A stretch of DNA of 64,000 bases from CAZYFH01 sp964646815 (lineage in GTDB: Bacteria > Acidobacteriota > Vicinamibacteria > Vicinamibacterales > UBA8438), in contig CAZYFH010000004.1 in NCBI GenBank assembly GCA_964646815.1, positions 100,168 through 164,167 on the forward strand, in the 5' to 3' direction. The position numbers were made by a program, and so were the translations under genes. Below the pieces are notes generated by a model that was not told the DNA's origin, searched no databases, and saw only the letters and a program-made list of their open reading frames with translations. Positions 25,789 through 35,371 of the stretch are shown here, piece after piece (position 1 is the first letter of the stretch; each line of letters opens with the position of its first letter).

Positions 25789-27119
25789 GGCCCGACAACT
25801 GCCTGATAGACCAGGTTGCGCGAGATCCCCTGCACGTGCGCTGCCGCGGGACCGAAGTGCTGAATCATGCCGACGAAGGTCAGATCGGTGACCGGATCGA
25901 TCCAGAACCAGGTGCCGGCCGCGCCGCCCCAGTAGTAGACACCCCGTGGATACGGCTCGCCGGTAGCGGCAGGGTCGAGGGCAACGGCGAAGTCGAGACC
26001 GAACCCCTGCCCCGGCATTGACGACCAGTGACCGGCCCCGCCGCCAAACATGGTGGGCCGCGCTCCGGCGGTGACGTAGTTCATCTGCATCAGTTCGACG
26101 GTACGCGGCGAGAGCAACCGGACCCCGTCGAGTTCGCCACCGTTGAGCATCATCTGCGAGAACCGCAGGTAGTCGTCGGCGGTTCCCCAGAGCCCCCCGC
26201 CGCCGGACGGGCCGGCGGGCATCGACGTCAGCGTCGGACCCATCTCGGCCTCCGCGAGCGACCCGCCGTCATCGGGACGGTAGATACGCGCCACGCGATC
26301 GAGTTTCGCCTCGGGTACGTAGAACGCCGTGTCGACCATGCCGAGCGGCTCGAAGATGCGCTCCTGGAGGAAGTCGCCGAATCGTTGCCCGGACAGCTGC
26401 TCGACCAGGTAGCCCTGCACGTCGACCCCGACACTGTAGTACCAGCGCGTGCCGGGCTGCGCCAGGAGCGGCAGGTTCGAGAGCTTGTCGATCATGGTCT
26501 TGAGAGTCGCGTCGGCGTTCAGCACGCCGTGCTCCCGGTACAACCGGTCGACGTGATTCGCCGCGCCTAGACCGTAAGCGAGTCCGCTCGTGTGCGACAT
26601 CAGCTCCGCCATCGTCATCGAGCGGTCGGCGTCTTCGAGCTTTGGCGATCCATCCGCGATCTCACCGACGTGCACTTGCAAATCCGCGAACCCCGGGATG
26701 TATCTCGACACCGGGTCGCTCAGCCGCCACTTCCCTTCCTCGTGCAGCATCATCATCGCGACACCAGTAATCGGCTTCGTCATCGAGAAGATCCGGAAGA
26801 TCGTGTCGCGCGCCATGGGGGTGCCGGCGGCCAGGTCCTGCTTGCCCACCGCGTCGGCGAACACCACCTTGCCGTGCCGCGCGAGTAGCGTCACCACGCC
26901 GGCGAGCCTACCGTCGTCGACCAACTGCTGCATACCGGCATCGAGCCGTTCGAGGCGTTTCGCCGAAACGCCGACGTCGGACGGGTCAGCCGTCTCGAGG
27001 TCGGCCGCCCGCGCCGCCGCCAACGGCTCGATCGGACGGATCCCCGCTGCCAACACGACCGCCGCCGCCAACGCCACGACGATCGGCGCGAACCGCAAGC
27101 GCATCACCAGTTGTCGCAC
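25785..27119 (-). CDS. Exported serine hydrolase, class C beta-lactamase/esterase-like (copy 1)
   Basis: 444 residues of the penicillin-binding-like family. Signal peptide, then FSMTKPITGVAMM with the SxxK nucleophile, YYSVGVDVQGYL at the YxN position (no Asn in place), and WGGAAGTWFW replacing the KTG triad, as in family VIII esterases. Esterase or D-amino-peptidase activity is more likely than beta-lactam cleavage. The GTG start at 27119 follows AGGTG with 5 bases between, the same arrangement as in the two paralogues upstream. Third in transcription order of a tandem triplication. Confidence 0.88.
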   Translation of the reverse strand: MRQLVMRLRFAPIVVALAAAVVLAAGIRPIEPLAAARAADLETADPSDVGVSAKRLERLDAGMQQLVDDGRLAGVVTLLARHGKVVFADAVGKQDLAAGTPMARDTIFRIFSMTKPITGVAMMMLHEEGKWRLSDPVSRYIPGFADLQVHVGEIADGSPKLEDADRSMTMAELMSHTSGLAYGLGAANHVDRLYREHGVLNADATLKTMIDKLSNLPLLAQPGTRWYYSVGVDVQGYLVEQLSGQRFGDFLQERIFEPLGMVDTAFYVPEAKLDRVARIYRPDDGGSLAEAEMGPTLTSMPAGPSGGGGLWGTADDYLRFSQMMLNGGELDGVRLLSPRTVELMQMNYVTAGARPTMFGGGAGHWSSMPGQGFGLDFAVALDPAATGEPYPRGVYYWGGAAGTWFWIDPVTDLTFVGMIQHFGPAAAHVQGISRNLVYQAVVGP

Positions 27120-27195
27120 GATCTCACCTCTCTCACCTTCCCGATCTCCGAGCACCTGTGTCCGCCTCTCGGGCGGGGCTATTCGTCGTCGCCCA

Positions 27196-28503
27196 CTACT
27201 CCACAACCGCCTGATAGACCAGGTTGCGGGACAACCCCTGCACTTCCCGGACTGAGGCCCCCCCCGGGTGCTGGATCATGCCGACGAACGTCAGATCGGT
27301 AACCGGATCGATCCAGAACCAGGTGCCCGCGGCGCCACCCCAGAAATACGACCCCGTCGCGTACGGTTCACCCGCCGCGGCCGGGTCATGCACGACGGCG
27401 AAGTCGAGTCCGAACCCGGTCCCTGCTCGCATCGTTGGGAGCGCTTCGGCAGACAGATAGTTGGTCCGCATCATCTCCACCGTCCGCGGCGCCAGCAGCC
27501 GGACGCCGTCCAACTCACCGCCGTTGAGCAGCATCTGCGTGAACCGCAGATAGTCGTCGGCCGTGCCCCAAAGCCCGCCGCCACCTGAGGGCCCGGCCGG
27601 CATCGACGTCCGCGTCGGGCCCATGTCGGCTTCCTCAAGATGACTGTCCTCATCGGCGCCATAGATGAGCGCTACCCGGTCGAGCTTCTGTTCCGGCACG
27701 TAGAACGCGGTGTCGACCATGTCGAGCGGGTCGAAGACCCGCTCCTGCAGGAACTCGGGGAAAGGCATACCCGACAACTGCTCCACCAGATAGCCTTGCA
27801 CGTCGACGCCGATGCTGTAATACCAGCGCGTACCCGGTTGCGCCAGGAGTGGCAGACTCGATAGCTTGTCGATCATCGTTTGCAGCGATGCGTCGTCGTT
27901 CAGCACACGCTGTTCGCGATAGAGGCGGTCGACGTGGTTCGCGCTACCCAGGCCATAGCCCAGGCCGCCGGAGTGGGACATCAGCTCCGCCATCGTCATG
28001 GAGCGGTTCGCATCCTCGAGCTTGGGCGATCCGCCGGCCGTGTCGCCCACGTGAACCTTCAGGTCGGCGAACCCGGGGATGTACTTCGACACCGGGTCGT
28101 TGAGCCTGAACGCGCCCTCCTCATAGAGCATCATCAGCGCGACGCCGGTGATCGGTTTCGACATCGAGTAGATGCGGAAGATCGAGTCGCGCGCCATCGG
28201 GGCGCCGGTCTCGAGGTTTTGCTTGCCGACAACGTCGGCGAAAACGAGCTTCCCGTGACGCGCGAGCAGCGTCACAACCCCCGCGAGCTTACCCTCGTCG
28301 ACCATCCGCTGCATGCCGGCATCGAGCCGCTCCAGCCGCTTCACCGAGATGCCCACCTCGACCGGGTCAACCGTTTCGAGATCAAAGGCGACCGCACGTT
28401 CCGCCACCACCGGTTCGACGGACGCAGTTCCGGCCCCAACGACGACAACGGCTAACGCGACGACGACCGGCGGGAACCGCCAGAATTTTGGAGTCGAGCG
28501 CAC
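27196..28503 (-). CDS. Exported serine hydrolase, class C beta-lactamase/esterase-like (copy 2)
   Basis: 435 residues from GTG 28503, very similar to copy 1 over the whole length: YSMSKPITGVALM (SxxK), YYSIGVDVQGYLVEQL, WGGAAGTWFWIDP. Signal peptide at the N-terminus. AGGTG and 5 bases precede the GTG. The SMTK of the others is SMSK here. The gap to copy 1 is 76 bases, so the two are probably one transcript. Substrate unknown. Confidence 0.88.
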   Translation of the reverse strand: MRSTPKFWRFPPVVVALAVVVVGAGTASVEPVVAERAVAFDLETVDPVEVGISVKRLERLDAGMQRMVDEGKLAGVVTLLARHGKLVFADVVGKQNLETGAPMARDSIFRIYSMSKPITGVALMMLYEEGAFRLNDPVSKYIPGFADLKVHVGDTAGGSPKLEDANRSMTMAELMSHSGGLGYGLGSANHVDRLYREQRVLNDDASLQTMIDKLSSLPLLAQPGTRWYYSIGVDVQGYLVEQLSGMPFPEFLQERVFDPLDMVDTAFYVPEQKLDRVALIYGADEDSHLEEADMGPTRTSMPAGPSGGGGLWGTADDYLRFTQMLLNGGELDGVRLLAPRTVEMMRTNYLSAEALPTMRAGTGFGLDFAVVHDPAAAGEPYATGSYFWGGAAGTWFWIDPVTDLTFVGMIQHPGGASVREVQGLSRNLVYQAVVE

Positions 28504-28593
28504 GTGGCCACCTCTCTGCTTTGCTGGTCTCCGTCCAGAGCCCAAGCGCCTTCCTTCCCAGTCCCCCTTGGGTGCGCGAGCTGGGCTCGCCGC

Positions 28594-29898
28594 TTACTGC
28601 ACAATTGCCTGATACACGAGATTACGCGACACCCCGTGCACTTCGGCCTGTGCCCGCCCTTGATGCTGAATCATCCCGACGAAGGAGAAGTCGAGCACCG
28701 GATCGATCCAAAACCAGGTCCCGTCGATCCCGAGCCAGTAATAAGCGCCCTTGGCATGCGGCTCCCCGGCGGCGGCCGGATCCATGTAGATCATAAAATC
28801 CATGCCGAAGCCCATACCGGGCCGCATGTTGCCGGTCGACTCAGCCGACAGGTGGTTGGTGCGCATCATCTCCACGGTCCGCGGCGCCAACAGACGCCTG
28901 CCGTCGAGCTCTCCCTCGTTAAGGAGCATCTGCGTGAAACGCAGATAGTCGTCCGCAGTGCCGAAGAGACCGCCGCCGCCCGATGGCCCGGGAGGGATGG
29001 TCGAGAACGGCTCGCCGCGTGAGTTGAGGACCAGCGTCCCGTTCTCATCGGCACTGTGACGGAGCGCGTGACGCGACACCTTTTCCGGCGGCACGTAGAA
29101 CGCGGTGTCGACCATGTCGAGCGGCTCGAACAGCCGGTCTTCGAGGAACGCGGCGAACGGCTGGCCTGAAAACTGCTCGACCAAGTAGCCCTGCACGTCG
29201 ACCGCCGAGCTGTAGATCCACCGAATGCCCGGCTGCGCCAGCAAGGGAATGTTGGCCATCTTGTCGATCATCGTCTGGAGCGGCGCCATAGGGTTGAGAA
29301 CGCGTTCCTCCATGAAGCGCCGGTTGACGGGATGCCGCGGATTGAGGACGTATCCGAGACCGGCCGTGTGCGTCATCAACTCGCGCATCGTGATCGGATG
29401 GTCAAGGTCCTCGAGCTTCATCGAGCCGTCGGTGTTCTTGCCTGTGTGGACCTTCAGGTCGGCGAACGCCGGGATGTAGCGAGACACCGGGTCGTTCAGA
29501 CGCCACTTCCCCTCTTCGTAGAGCATCATCATGGCGACGCCCGTGATCGGCTTCGTCATCGAAAAGATGCGGAAGATTGAATCCCTGGCCATCGGGCGCT
29601 GGCTCTCGACGTCCTGCACACCAGCGACATCGACGAACGCGACCTTGCCGTGGCGCGCCAGAAGCGTGACGACGCCCGCCAGCTTGCCCTCGTCGACCAT
29701 CGCCTGCAAGCTGGCGTCGAGCCGCTCAAGCCGCTCGGCGGAGAGGCCGACCTCGGCCGGATCGACGGTCTCGAGATCCGCGACGACGGCACGCGCCGTG
29801 GATGTCGGCGTGACCGACACGAGGACGGCGCCAACGACGAGCGCGAACGTGGGAACGACGAGCACAGCGGCTCTCCGCCGCGTCCAACTGGATCTCAC
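28594..29898 (-). CDS. Exported serine hydrolase, class C beta-lactamase/esterase-like (copy 3)
   Basis: 434 residues, the most divergent of the three: FSMTKPITGVAMM (SxxK), WIYSSAVDVQGYLVEQF, and YYWLGIDGTWFWIDP at the third motif. GTG at 29898 with aggaggtg and 5 bases upstream, the best SD of the set. First in transcription order, 90 bases before copy 2. The differences at the third motif suggest altered substrate preference. Exported by an N-terminal signal (AAVLVVPTFALVVGAVLV). Confidence 0.88.
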   Translation of the reverse strand: MRSSWTRRRAAVLVVPTFALVVGAVLVSVTPTSTARAVVADLETVDPAEVGLSAERLERLDASLQAMVDEGKLAGVVTLLARHGKVAFVDVAGVQDVESQRPMARDSIFRIFSMTKPITGVAMMMLYEEGKWRLNDPVSRYIPAFADLKVHTGKNTDGSMKLEDLDHPITMRELMTHTAGLGYVLNPRHPVNRRFMEERVLNPMAPLQTMIDKMANIPLLAQPGIRWIYSSAVDVQGYLVEQFSGQPFAAFLEDRLFEPLDMVDTAFYVPPEKVSRHALRHSADENGTLVLNSRGEPFSTIPPGPSGGGGLFGTADDYLRFTQMLLNEGELDGRRLLAPRTVEMMRTNHLSAESTGNMRPGMGFGMDFMIYMDPAAAGEPHAKGAYYWLGIDGTWFWIDPVLDFSFVGMIQHQGRAQAEVHGVSRNLVYQAIVQ

Positions 29899-30070
29899 CG
29901 GGACACCTCCTGCCGCGTTGTCTGTGATCCGCCTAGACTACTCCTCCGGGGGCGGCATAGGCGAGCCGGAAGGGAACACGCACAGGGTGCGGCCGCCCGG
30001 CCGATTGACACGTACACAGTCGCCCCGTACGCTCCGGGGAAGAATCGCTCTTTTCCGCAGGAGAACATAC

Positions 30071-30565
30071 ATGCGCGAAAACACACGCCTCGCTGTCTGC
30101 TGCACCGTCGTTGGTGTCCTGTTGGTCGTCCCGGTGACCGCGCAGCAACGTGGGAGACCGATGGCCGCGCCAGGCCCAACGATGGAGCAAGCCCTCGCGC
30201 TGCTCGGTGGCGCACGCCTCGCAGCCGACGAGATCGGCGTGCAATTGAGCTGTGCGGTCGTCGACTCACGCGGCGACCTGGTCGCGCTGGCGCGCATGGA
30301 CGGCGCGCGCTTCTTCACGACCGATGTCGCACGAGGAAAGGCCGCCCTCTCGGCCATGTTCGGGCAGCCGAGCGGAAACCTCGGAAACTTCGCCCAGTCT
30401 CCGGCATTTGCCAACTTCAACGAAGCGGCGCAGGCTCCGCTCTATCCTTTTCAGGGCGCGCTGCCGATCCAGCAAGGTGGCGAGACGATCGGTGCCATGG
30501 GCTGCAGCGGCGCGTCTGCCCAACAGGATGAGGAGGCTGTCCGCGCCGCTCTGGACGACTTCTAG
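30071..30565 (+). CDS. Exported GlcG/HbpS-family protein (copy 1)
   Basis: 164 residues: signal peptide ending VTAQQ, then a GlcG/HbpS domain (MEQALALLGGARLAADE, VVDSRGDLVALARMDGA, FQGALPIQQGGETIGAMG). Some family members bind haem or corrinoids and others assist dehydrogenases; function here is unknown. ATG at 30071 with aggaga 7 bases upstream; the long open frame before it overlaps the hydrolase copy 3 region. Followed 26 bases later by a paralogue, then convergent to the molybdenum hydroxylase genes. Confidence 0.8.
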   Translation: MRENTRLAVCCTVVGVLLVVPVTAQQRGRPMAAPGPTMEQALALLGGARLAADEIGVQLSCAVVDSRGDLVALARMDGARFFTTDVARGKAALSAMFGQPSGNLGNFAQSPAFANFNEAAQAPLYPFQGALPIQQGGETIGAMGCSGASAQQDEEAVRAALDDF

Positions 30566-30591
30566 CGCGATTGCGAACAGGAGCTGAACCA

Positions 30592-31071
30592 ATGACAATC
30601 CTCCGAAGTTTGGTCGGCGCGATCGCCATCATCGTCTTCGGTACAACCGCCACCGCACGCGCCCAGGCACCGCTCACGATAGACGAGGCGCTCGCCCTCA
30701 TCGGCGCGACGAGCGACGCCGCGGCCGCGAAGAACCTCCATCTCAGCATCGCCGTCGTCGACGGCCGCGGCGATCTGATTGCTATGGCCCGGATGGCCGA
30801 CGCCCGTCCCACGACCGCCGACACCGCCATCGGCAAGGCGATGTTGTCGGCGATGACCGGCCGACCCAGTGCCGCAATGACCGGCCGCGGCAACACGGCG
30901 CTCTATCGAAACCTCAACGACCGGACCGGCGGGCGGCTCAGGTTCTTTCAGGGCGCGTTGCCGATCGTGCGTGACGGCTTCACGGTGGGTGCGTTGGGCT
31001 CAAGTGGCGCCTCATCACAGGCTGATGAAGACGCGGTGAGAGCCGCGCTGATGTCGACCGGGTTCGAGTGA
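30592..31071 (+). CDS. Exported GlcG/HbpS-family protein (copy 2)
   Basis: 159 residues, paralogue of the preceding gene: signal peptide (LVGAIAIIVFGTTATARAQ), VVDGRGDLIAMARMADA, FQGALPIVRDGFTVGALG. SD aggagc lies 8 bases before ATG 30592. Tandem duplication with divergence; both copies end with the DEDAVRAAL-type helix. Near an exported Mo hydroxylase, a partner role in that periplasmic redox module is possible but unproven. Confidence 0.8.
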   Translation: MTILRSLVGAIAIIVFGTTATARAQAPLTIDEALALIGATSDAAAAKNLHLSIAVVDGRGDLIAMARMADARPTTADTAIGKAMLSAMTGRPSAAMTGRGNTALYRNLNDRTGGRLRFFQGALPIVRDGFTVGALGSSGASSQADEDAVRAALMSTGFE

Positions 31072-31092
31072 CGAACGCGGCCGATCTCCAGA

Positions 31093-32073
31093 TCAGTCGG
31101 TGAGCGACAACAGGGTGTGGCGCACGAGGTTCTCGGTCAGTGTCACCTTGTAGCCGTTCTTCGCAAGCGGCTCGGCACTGGTGACGGCGAGCCGTCCCGC
31201 CTCCACCGCAAGCGTTTCAGTGACACGCTCGCCCACGAGCAGCTCCGCGACAGCTGGCAGCGGCCACGGGATGGGCGCGACACCCCCCAACACCACGGCG
31301 GCCCGCTGGACCACGTCGTTTCCCATGACCAAACTCACGGCCACGCTCACCACCGCATGGGTCCACGCCTCGCGGTCGAGCACCTTGGCATAGGTACTGC
31401 GGAGCCCGGCCGGGGCGGGCGGTAGCTCCACTTCGGTGAGCAGCTCGTTCGCCTCGAGCACGTTCTCTCGTGACACGTCCACGCTCGGTAGGGTAAAGAA
31501 CTCCGATGCGGGGACGGTCCGACCACCCGATGGGCCAACGATCCGGAAGCTCGCGCCGAGAGCGACGAGGGCCGGAGCCGTATCAGACGGATGCACGATG
31601 TAGCTCGGACCGCCGCCGAAGATCGCGTTGAACTGGTTTTGGCCGGCGCGCGAGAAACACCGGTTGCCGCCGTGCTTGAAGCACGGGAGACGCTGACGGT
31701 AATACCAGCACCAGGGGCGCTGGCAGAGGTTACCGGCGAGTGTCGCGACATTGCGTATCTGCGGCGTCGCCGCCGACCCGGCCGCTTCGGCTATCGCACG
31801 GTAGGTGGCCGCGATCAGCGAATGCGCCGCAAGCGCGCTCAATGTGACAAGCCCGCCGATGCGAACGACGCCTCTCCCATCGCCAACGCGGACCTCGTCC
31901 AACCCGCCGATGCTGCGCAGGTTGATCATTACCCTCGGAGCCACAAGGTCGTCCTTGATCATCCCGAGGAGATCGCTGCCGCCGCCGACGACTACCGCTC
32001 GCCGCCCTTCGGCATCGAGACGCACGGCCGCGTCTATGGGACTCGCAGCGCTGACGCTCGTGAACCGCCTCAC
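31093..32073 (-). CDS. Molybdenum hydroxylase FAD-binding subunit (XdhB/PaoB/CoxM family)
   Basis: 326 residues. FAD-binding motifs VVGGGSDLLGMIKDD and ATLAGNLCQRPWCWYYR, followed by a CFKHGGNRCF segment; such Cys-rich inserts carry a 4Fe-4S cluster in PaoB-type subunits. No signal peptide, while its partner has a Tat signal, so it may be carried across as a complex (hitchhiker). The GTG start overlaps the partner's stop by 4 bases (GTGA), so translation is coupled. Passes electrons from the 2Fe-2S clusters. Confidence 0.9.
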   Translation of the reverse strand: MRRFTSVSAASPIDAAVRLDAEGRRAVVVGGGSDLLGMIKDDLVAPRVMINLRSIGGLDEVRVGDGRGVVRIGGLVTLSALAAHSLIAATYRAIAEAAGSAATPQIRNVATLAGNLCQRPWCWYYRQRLPCFKHGGNRCFSRAGQNQFNAIFGGGPSYIVHPSDTAPALVALGASFRIVGPSGGRTVPASEFFTLPSVDVSRENVLEANELLTEVELPPAPAGLRSTYAKVLDREAWTHAVVSVAVSLVMGNDVVQRAAVVLGGVAPIPWPLPAVAELLVGERVTETLAVEAGRLAVTSAEPLAKNGYKVTLTENLVRHTLLSLTD

Positions 32074-34757
32074 GCGAGTGCCTCTAGCACGCGGTCGCGA
32101 GACATCGGCAGCTCCTTGATCCGACGCCCGGTCGCATTGAACACCGCGTTGCCGACCGCGGCAACAACTGGAATGATGGGTGGCTCGCCGACGTTCTTCG
32201 CCCCGTACGGCCCAAAGAGGTCATCCGGCTCGATGAAATGCACCTCAATCTGAGGCGCATCGAGATGGGTCATCACCTTTGCGCCGTAGTAGCCGGGGTT
32301 CACCGGCACGCCAGTCGCCTGGTCGTAGACGAGCTCCTCGTGCAGCGCCATGCCGAGCCCCATCGTCACACCGCCCTTCACCTGGCTTTCGGCGGTCAGC
32401 GGGTTGATGATGCGGCCGCTCTCGTGCATCGCGATGTAGTGGAGCACGCGGATACCCCCGAGCTCAGTGTCCACCTCAACCTCGACAAAGTGCGCGGCGG
32501 AGGCGTAGCGCGCCATGCCGTCGAGTGTCGGCTCAGGGGTCGCCTGTGCGATGAGGGTGCGGCGTCCGACCAACCCGTCGAGTCGGATGATCTGCCGCCG
32601 GAGATCCTCCGCGGCCTCGACGATAGCCTGACCCGTGTGGGTGGTGGTTCGGCTGCCGGATTCTCCGACCGAATAGGGCGCGCGATCGGTGTCTCCCCAC
32701 ACGACGGTCACATCGGCCAGGTCCATGCCCATCGTCTCGGCCGCGATCTGTGCCATCGCCGTCTTGGTCCCTGTGCCGATGTCAGTCACGCCAATGTGCA
32801 GCCACAAGTGCCCGTCCTGCATTCGGAGGACGGCGCTGCTCCGGCCCAGCCGGGCGGCGAACATTCCGACCGCCATCCCGACACCACGCCTCACCCGCCC
32901 CGTGTCGCTGCCGGCGCGGCGCCAACGGTTGGCCCACTCGAATCGCGCCGCGCCCCGCGTGACGCACTCTTCGAGGGCCCAGCTCGTATACGGCGTTGCG
33001 TCGTTGTATTCGCGTGTCAGGTTCTGCAGATGGAACCGTACCGGGTCGATGCCGAGCTCGTGGGCAATAGTGTCCATGACCGACTCGATGCCCCAGACCC
33101 CCTGCGGATACGCGGGACCGCGGAAGTTGGCGGCTACCGTCATATTCGTGAAGACGGGATAGACGTGCCGCCGCACGTTGGCACAGCGGAACAGTTCGAT
33201 ACCCGCGATCCCACCACTGCTCTTACGATGCGGGCCCATGCCGCTGTAGCCGCGAAGATCGATCGCCTGTAACCTGCCATCGCGGGTCACGCCGATACGG
33301 TAGTGCTGGGTCGTGGGCCACCGGCCGTGCACGCCGAGCGAGTCCTCCTTCCGTGTGTACTCGAGCTTGACGGGACGACGCGTGTCGAGCGCAAGCACGG
33401 CGGCGATCAGATCCGAGTCCTGCGCCTGGTTCTTGTTGCCGAACCCGCCTCCCATGTACTGGCACACGACGCGGACGCGCTCGGGCGACAGGCCAAGGTC
33501 GTGCGCCAGGTCGCGCCGGCAGTTGTAGATACCCTGCGTCGGCGTCCACACCGTCAGTTCGGTTCCAACCCAGCGGGCCACCGTGACCCGCGGCTCCATC
33601 TGCGCATTGCTGTGGTGTTTGGAGACGTAGGTGTCCTCGACGATCAGATCGGAAGCGGCGAACCCCTCGTCGACATCGCCCCGCTCATAGACCTCCGGCG
33701 CGCGGGCTCCGTCCCCCCGGACGGCCAAGTTGCCGCCCGGATGGATGGAGGGCGCCCCTCGCTCGAGTGCCGCTTCCTGGTCGAGCACGAAGTCGAGCCG
33801 CTCGTACTCGACGACGATCGCCCTGATCGCCGCCTCGGCCGTGTGGCGGTCAACAGCCGCCACCGCTGCCACCGCGTCACCCACGAAGCGGACCGGGTTG
33901 TTGAATAGATAGCGCACGTGGCTACGGTCGCCGCTCGACCAGATGACGTCGCAGTTCTCCCGCGTGATTATCGCGGTCACGCCTACGAGGTCACGCGCCG
34001 CGGACGTGTCCAGACGGCTGATGCGTGCATGCGGATGCGGGCTCCGGAGCACGCGCGCGTAGAGCATGTCCGGCAGGCGAATGTCGCCCGTGTATTGCGC
34101 GCGTCCGGTGACCCGTTCCAACGCATCGACCCGCGGAACAGCGCGCCCGACCGTGGTCATAGGGTCACGCTCGGTTGCCCGTGCCGTCGGTCTCGACATG
34201 ACCGCGGCGACATAACGGTTGTAGTTGGAGCAGCGACAGATGTTGCCGGTCAGCGCCTGCCGCACCTCGTCCCGGGACGGATTCGGGTTGGCCGTGACGA
34301 GCGCCTTCGCCGCCATTAGCTGACCGGACGTGCAGAACCCACACTGCGGCCCGTCGCCATCGATGAACGCCTGCTGCAGCGGGTCCAGCGTCTCACCTGC
34401 CGCCAACCCTTCGACGGTGGTAACGGCGCGCCCGTCGGCCCAGAGCGCCAACTGGCTACAGCCGTAGACTGGCAGACCGTCAAGCAGCACCGTGCAGGCG
34501 CCGCACTCGCCACGATCGCAGCCGATCTTGGTGCCCGTGAGCCCCAACTCGTCGCGCAGGACTTCGACCAGCGTCCAGTGATCCTCAACGTCGACGCGGT
34601 GAGATTCGCCGTTGACGGTGAGCGTGAGCGCGGCCCGAGGAGCGAGCGGGCGTCCTTGTGCCGACGCGGGCGTCCGCACCCGCGCCAGCGGCGCCACCGC
34701 AGACACGGCAAAACTGCGCTTGAGAAACGACCGGCGTGAGACCGAATCGACGCTCAC
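32070..34757 (-). CDS. Fused 2Fe-2S plus molybdopterin subunit of a Tat-exported aldehyde oxidase/xanthine dehydrogenase-type enzyme
   Basis: 895 residues in one chain. Tat signal SRRSFLKRS; a plant-type ferredoxin domain (CDRGECGACTVL) and the second 2Fe-2S helical domain (CGFCTSGQ..CRCSNY) to about residue 195; then the Mo-binding region, with VCQYMGGGFGNKN and GESGSRTTTHTGQA. Near the end, GAKNVGEPP holds the catalytic Glu of the family. In most bacteria the small and large subunits are separate genes; here they are joined and exported. Substrate could be an aldehyde or an N-heterocycle. Needs Moco, often sulfurated. Confidence 0.9.
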   Translation of the reverse strand: MSVDSVSRRSFLKRSFAVSAVAPLARVRTPASAQGRPLAPRAALTLTVNGESHRVDVEDHWTLVEVLRDELGLTGTKIGCDRGECGACTVLLDGLPVYGCSQLALWADGRAVTTVEGLAAGETLDPLQQAFIDGDGPQCGFCTSGQLMAAKALVTANPNPSRDEVRQALTGNICRCSNYNRYVAAVMSRPTARATERDPMTTVGRAVPRVDALERVTGRAQYTGDIRLPDMLYARVLRSPHPHARISRLDTSAARDLVGVTAIITRENCDVIWSSGDRSHVRYLFNNPVRFVGDAVAAVAAVDRHTAEAAIRAIVVEYERLDFVLDQEAALERGAPSIHPGGNLAVRGDGARAPEVYERGDVDEGFAASDLIVEDTYVSKHHSNAQMEPRVTVARWVGTELTVWTPTQGIYNCRRDLAHDLGLSPERVRVVCQYMGGGFGNKNQAQDSDLIAAVLALDTRRPVKLEYTRKEDSLGVHGRWPTTQHYRIGVTRDGRLQAIDLRGYSGMGPHRKSSGGIAGIELFRCANVRRHVYPVFTNMTVAANFRGPAYPQGVWGIESVMDTIAHELGIDPVRFHLQNLTREYNDATPYTSWALEECVTRGAARFEWANRWRRAGSDTGRVRRGVGMAVGMFAARLGRSSAVLRMQDGHLWLHIGVTDIGTGTKTAMAQIAAETMGMDLADVTVVWGDTDRAPYSVGESGSRTTTHTGQAIVEAAEDLRRQIIRLDGLVGRRTLIAQATPEPTLDGMARYASAAHFVEVEVDTELGGIRVLHYIAMHESGRIINPLTAESQVKGGVTMGLGMALHEELVYDQATGVPVNPGYYGAKVMTHLDAPQIEVHFIEPDDLFGPYGAKNVGEPPIIPVVAAVGNAVFNATGRRIKELPMSRDRVLEALA

Positions 34758-35044
34758 CGGCCCTCATACTACCGCGCGACCGCGACGCGTCAAGCTCGGT
34801 CGGGATGGCCGCTCGGGCCCGTCACGCGACCATTCGACCAGCGGCGCGACGCGCCGATTTTGGTCTTTGCAATCCGTGCCGGCCCAGAGTAGGCTGCCTC
34901 AGCTGGTGATTACTAGCCCGCTCGCTTCACCCGCATCGAGAGCCGACGAGACCGCATAGGCTCGCCTTCCCTCCCTCAGGTGATTTCGCAGCGATGAGTA
35001 CTTCGGTGCTCGGCTAGGTGTATTGGAGAGAAGGAGTTCATGGC
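34758..35044. promoter_or_regulatory. Divergent intergenic region upstream of the RRM gene
   Basis: About 290 bases between the Mo hydroxylase start and the RRM start, holding both promoters and a leader for the RRM gene. No ORF with family similarity. SD aaggag at 35031-35036 serves the RRM gene. RRM genes of this type are often cold-regulated through long leaders, but I cannot show a structure here. Confidence 0.35.
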
Positions 35045-35371
35045 ATGGGGCGCAGGCTTTACGTCGGCAACATCCCGTTTGCGGCGGGTGAGGACGAGTT
35101 GCGGGATCTCTTTTCTCAGGCGGGGCAAATCGAATCAGTGCATGTGGTCACCGACCGGGCCACTGGTCGGCCGCGCGGGTTTGCGTTCGTCGAGATGGTG
35201 AACGAAGAGGACGCGCAAAAAGCAATCAGCGATCTCGATCAGACCGAATTCCAGGGCCGCCGCCTGTCGGTCAACGAGGCGCGACCTCGCGCCCCGCGAC
35301 CGGGTCCGGGTCCGGGTCCGGACCCGGCGGACGAGGGCTTCGACGGCGGCCGCCGCGAGCCACGCTGGTAG
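35045..35371 (+). CDS. RNA-binding protein with one RRM domain
   Basis: 108 residues. RNP-2 is LYVGNI (residues 5-10), RNP-1 is RGFAFVEM (residues 44-51), the standard bacterial RRM (Rbp-like) form. After residue 85 comes a Pro/Gly/Asp tail with a PGPGPGPDP repeat and an Arg end. Likely binds single-stranded RNA in the cytoplasm. ATG at 35045 is 8 bases after the SD; an out-of-frame ATG (35039) lies between, which may lower initiation. Confidence 0.92.
   Translation: MGRRLYVGNIPFAAGEDELRDLFSQAGQIESVHVVTDRATGRPRGFAFVEMVNEEDAQKAISDLDQTEFQGRRLSVNEARPRAPRPGPGPGPDPADEGFDGGRREPRW

Noticed and set aside
25785..29898. Calling the three serine hydrolases AmpC-type beta-lactamases
   Set aside because: YxN and KTG motifs are not conserved; the pattern fits esterase/peptidase relatives.
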